Below, one piece after another: positions 6,165 to 8,083 of a DNA stretch of 8,083 nt. The stretch spans positions 1 through 8,083 of the forward strand of contig JAJZMO010000157.1 of assembly GCA_021798235.1 (NCBI GenBank). Direction: 5' to 3'. The stretch's first letter is position 1, and each line of letters starts with the position of its first letter. The notes under the pieces were generated by a model that searched no databases, was not told the DNA's origin, and saw nothing but the letters and a program-made list of their open reading frames with translations. Origin of the DNA: Acidobacteriota bacterium (GTDB lineage: Bacteria; Acidobacteriota; Terriglobia; Terriglobales; Acidobacteriaceae). Both the position numbers and the translations under genes were made by a program.

Positions 6165-7259
6165 TTAGAAAACTCCGTATTGAATCGTTAAATCGCGCAA
6201 ATCCGAATCTTGCCCCAAGAAGATTTTCAGGAGTGCATCGCCAAATTCCCTTCGAATCGTTTGGGCCTGGATATATTCCGTATCGCTGTCCATAGCATGG
6301 ATCGACAGTTCATCGAGATGCTTCCTCATGTTCTGGCCTTGGAGCAGTCCGAGAAATTTATCATACGCATCGAACAATTTTTTTGATTCGGGCAGCAGAT
6401 GGTGATATTCAACCCGGATCAGTGTGTCGGCGAAAATCTCCAAAGGAGTCATATCGAAGGTTGTCCGCAAATTGTCAATCAGCGCTTGGGGATTATCTCT
6501 GCTGCTCTTGCTCCAATCCTTATCGCTGATGTCCAAGTGACAGCGCAAACATGCGAGCATACCAGAGGCGTAGATGAGTTTGCGGGAAAGGCCTAGTTTG
6601 ATATTGCGCAGAGCGTAGCCCTTGTTGTTGCGCGTACGCTGTTTATAGGCGAAATCAACAACCATGGTGCGCCAGTATCGGGCAATATCGTTGAGCAGAA
6701 AGAGGGGCACGCCCCGCTCTTTTTTAGGAACCCACAGGCCGTGGTCTTCCGTCACATACCGGTGCAGGATATTGTTGCGTACCCGCTCCCAGGCTGCTGA
6801 TTTTCCCAGCGGCTTTGACTCCAGTAGTAAAAGAATTCTGCGGGTTGTATTTATATTCGAATCATCCTCTCCACCGATCCAATGCAGAATTTCATGGCTG
6901 AAGGAAAGGTTGCCGAAAGTGCCCTCTTTCCCAGGAGCCTTGGCCTTTTTCTCATCCAATTTCTGTTGAATGGTGAATGCGGCATCCATGTGTTTTGGAT
7001 CCGCCATTCCATCAATCAGCAATGTCCAATCCACATCACTTTGTTCCGTGGCTTCATCTCGGGCCAAAGAGCCGAAGACGACGATACTGGTGTCATCTGT
7101 GTCCAAGCCTTTGAGGGCACCCGTGTACTGGATGCGCATTTTTTGCGCACGGACGCGCGCATTTCGAATGTTCTTCCATGTTGCTTGTCCCAGTTTTTGC
7201 GCGAGCAGGTCAATGGGATTTTGAGTTGGTGCGGAATCGTCTTGTGACGTTACGGTCAT
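6165..7259 (-). CDS. Nucleotidyltransferase (polymerase-beta fold) with C-terminal helical domain
   Basis: A 364-residue protein. The active-site signature of the polymerase-beta nucleotidyltransferase fold lies at 'VVFGSLARDEATEQSDVDW': G63-S64, ten residues, then D75-x-D77, which bind metal and NTP in this superfamily. The rest is mostly helical, with 'LLNDIARYWRTMVVDF' (188-203) and 'ALRNIKLGLSRKLIYASGML' (216-235), a pattern I associate with unclassified and GlnD/DUF294-like nucleotidyltransferases. The substrate (protein, nucleotide, RNA or small molecule) cannot be told. The start is the ATG at 7259; an in-frame ATG at 7295 adds twelve residues, and neither has a good ribosome binding site. 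The frame stays open far upstream, antisense to bshC, which is not coding. It is the first gene of a pair with the TIM-barrel gene, and its A+T-richer DNA suggests an accessory locus. A CBASS-type cyclase is less likely: no effector gene is adjacent. Confidence 0.85.
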   Translation of the reverse strand: MTVTSQDDSAPTQNPIDLLAQKLGQATWKNIRNARVRAQKMRIQYTGALKGLDTDDTSIVVFGSLARDEATEQSDVDWTLLIDGMADPKHMDAAFTIQQKLDEKKAKAPGKEGTFGNLSFSHEILHWIGGEDDSNINTTRRILLLLESKPLGKSAAWERVRNNILHRYVTEDHGLWVPKKERGVPLFLLNDIARYWRTMVVDFAYKQRTRNNKGYALRNIKLGLSRKLIYASGMLACLRCHLDISDKDWSKSSRDNPQALIDNLRTTFDMTPLEIFADTLIRVEYHHLLPESKKLFDAYDKFLGLLQGQNMRKHLDELSIHAMDSDTEYIQAQTIRREFGDALLKIFLGQDSDLRDLTIQYGVF

Positions 7260-7463
7260 TGTGCGTGGACGTACTCCAGCGTACCAAAATTCCATAAGCA
7301 GCGACGCTTGTGCAGGTTTGGGGGGGGGCGGCTTGCAACCTGCTGCCGTTTGCATCGTGTGTGGGGGCGGCAGCATCCATTCTTTGGTTGCATGAGACAC
7401 TAGGCTTTCGCGCAGGCGCGCCGTCCGGGCGTGCGTGCGCCTATCGACAGGAGCGATTCCGGC
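7260..7463. promoter_or_regulatory. Divergent intergenic region with a nine-G tract
   Basis: These 204 bases separate the nucleotidyltransferase and bshC starts and must supply both promoters unless transcription enters from outside. A run of nine G occupies 7320-7328, about 60 bases before the nucleotidyltransferase start. No convincing -10/-35 pair was found on either strand. Composition changes here from A+T-richer on the left to GC-rich on the right. Confidence 0.4.
7449..7453 (+). promoter_or_regulatory. Ribosome binding site supporting a TTG start for bshC
   Basis: AGGAG lies ten bases before TTG at 7464. The alternative in-frame GTG at 7431 has no such site. An in-frame TAG stop lies upstream of both, at 7401-7403, so no longer start is possible. 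Confidence 0.6.
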
Positions 7464-8083
7464 TTGCAGGCAGACTGTACTCCCATCGCGCAGGTACCGC
7501 AGAGCAGCACACTCTTCCGCGACTTTTTGAGTGGAGACAAGGCGGCGCTGAACGCTTTTTACTCTCCGCTGCGCGCCAGTAGCCAATGGATGCGGCAGGC
7601 ATCCCCAGTGCCGCCGGAGCGTCGCACCGCTGTGGCGCAATTGCTGGCCGAGCAAAACAAAAATCTGGGCGCAAGCGCGGAGACGCTGGCCAACGTGCAG
7701 CGGCTGGCCTCGGGAGCCAACGCTGTTGTCACCGGCCAGCAAGTGGGACTTTTCGGCGGGCCGCTGCTGACTCTGTTGAAGGCGGCCACGGCTATTCGCA
7801 AAGCGGAAGAAGCCACGCGCGCCGGTCACGCCTGCGTGCCCATCTTCTGGCTGGCGAGTGAGGATCACGATTGGGCCGAGGTGAACCAAGCCACGCTGCC
7901 CGCACCGTTGCCGCGTGGCGCGGAGCTCGACATGCTTGCCAACGGTGGACTGCGCACTTTGCGTTTGCCAACGGCACCGGCCCACACGCTGCCAGTGGGC
8001 GCACTGAGCCTGGGGGGCGCCATTCTTCCGCTGCTGGACGAAGCGCGCGTGCTCCTGGGAGAAGATGCGGGCCACGCGTTGCT
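7464..8083 (+). CDS. bshC: Bacillithiol synthase BshC, N-terminal part
   Basis: The first 206 codons are in the window and the frame is open at the right edge. BshC is the cytoplasmic enzyme that performs the last step of bacillithiol synthesis, joining cysteine to glucosaminyl-malate. Diagnostic family motifs are 'VVTGQQVGLFGGP' (88-100) and 'PIFWLASEDHDWAEVNQ' (126-142); the N-terminus 'ADCTPIAQVPQSSTLFRDFL' also fits the family's usual opening. The start is not ATG: TTG at 7464 with AGGAG upstream agrees best with the family N-terminus, while GTG at 7431 would add eleven residues, and the first in-frame ATG (7590) would delete the conserved opening. bshC is present in Firmicutes, Deinococcus, Bacteroidetes and many Acidobacteria, which agrees with the other lineage clues. 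It is divergent from the nucleotidyltransferase pair and shows no functional link to it. Confidence 0.93.
   Translation, partial: MQADCTPIAQVPQSSTLFRDFLSGDKAALNAFYSPLRASSQWMRQASPVPPERRTAVAQLLAEQNKNLGASAETLANVQRLASGANAVVTGQQVGLFGGPLLTLLKAATAIRKAEEATRAGHACVPIFWLASEDHDWAEVNQATLPAPLPRGAELDMLANGGLRTLRLPTAPAHTLPVGALSLGGAILPLLDEARVLLGEDAGHAL

Noticed and set aside
6165..7259. CBASS or other cyclic-nucleotide defence system
   Set aside because: The transferase has GS-x10-DxD, but no effector, HORMA/TRIP13 or ubiquitin-like cap gene is adjacent, and its helical C-terminal part does not resemble known cyclases.
7260..8075. Upstream extension of the nucleotidyltransferase frame by 272 codons
   Set aside because: It runs antisense to bshC and through the nine-G tract, is Arg/Gln/Pro-rich without domain character, and the open frame is explained by the GC-rich antisense strand.
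1..8083. CRISPR arrays, insertion sequences, integrase genes, tRNA and rRNA genes
   Set aside because: No regularly spaced repeats, transposase or integrase motifs, terminal repeats or structured RNA signatures were found when reading both strands.

Overview
The window looks like a piece of an Acidobacteriota chromosome, most likely from the Terriglobia/Acidobacteriaceae group. This is inferred from gene content recalled from memory: a lipoprotein with an 'LGVIPNFY' core, a membrane-anchored coiled-coil protein with a 'KKDRSLDEPVQFY'-type C-terminal domain, and bshC for bacillithiol synthesis. No database search was possible. Most of the DNA is GC-rich with GC-rich third codon positions. The stretch from about 5410 to 7300 is visibly richer in A+T.

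Left part (1-2163, minus strand): a putative secreted lipoprotein of unknown function runs off the left edge, and upstream of it lies a complete citrate synthase gene of the short 377-residue class. A 278-base divergent region separates citrate synthase from the plus-strand genes.

Middle part (2164-4568, plus strand): a 275-residue membrane-anchored coiled-coil protein with a strong ribosome binding site, followed by a 14-base-pair inverted repeat; a single-domain cold-shock protein with two further inverted repeats in its upstream region; and a 204-residue single-pass membrane protein with a beta-rich outer domain that may be translated from a nearly leaderless mRNA. A GC-rich hairpin sits between this gene and the convergent NUDIX gene.

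Right part (4568-8083): three minus-strand genes, in transcription order a DNA-polymerase-beta-fold nucleotidyltransferase, an endonuclease IV/xylose-isomerase-like TIM-barrel protein starting one base after the nucleotidyltransferase stop codon, and, 78 bases further on, an ADP-ribose pyrophosphatase-type NUDIX hydrolase with a basic Lys/Ala/Pro-rich N-terminal tail. The first two form a tightly coupled pair of different base composition and are the best candidate here for an undescribed, probably transferred, two-gene system. Divergent from them, bshC (bacillithiol synthase) starts at a TTG codon and runs off the right edge.

Most genes are housekeeping or lineage-typical. There is no sign of a CRISPR array, insertion sequence, integrase, tRNA or rRNA.
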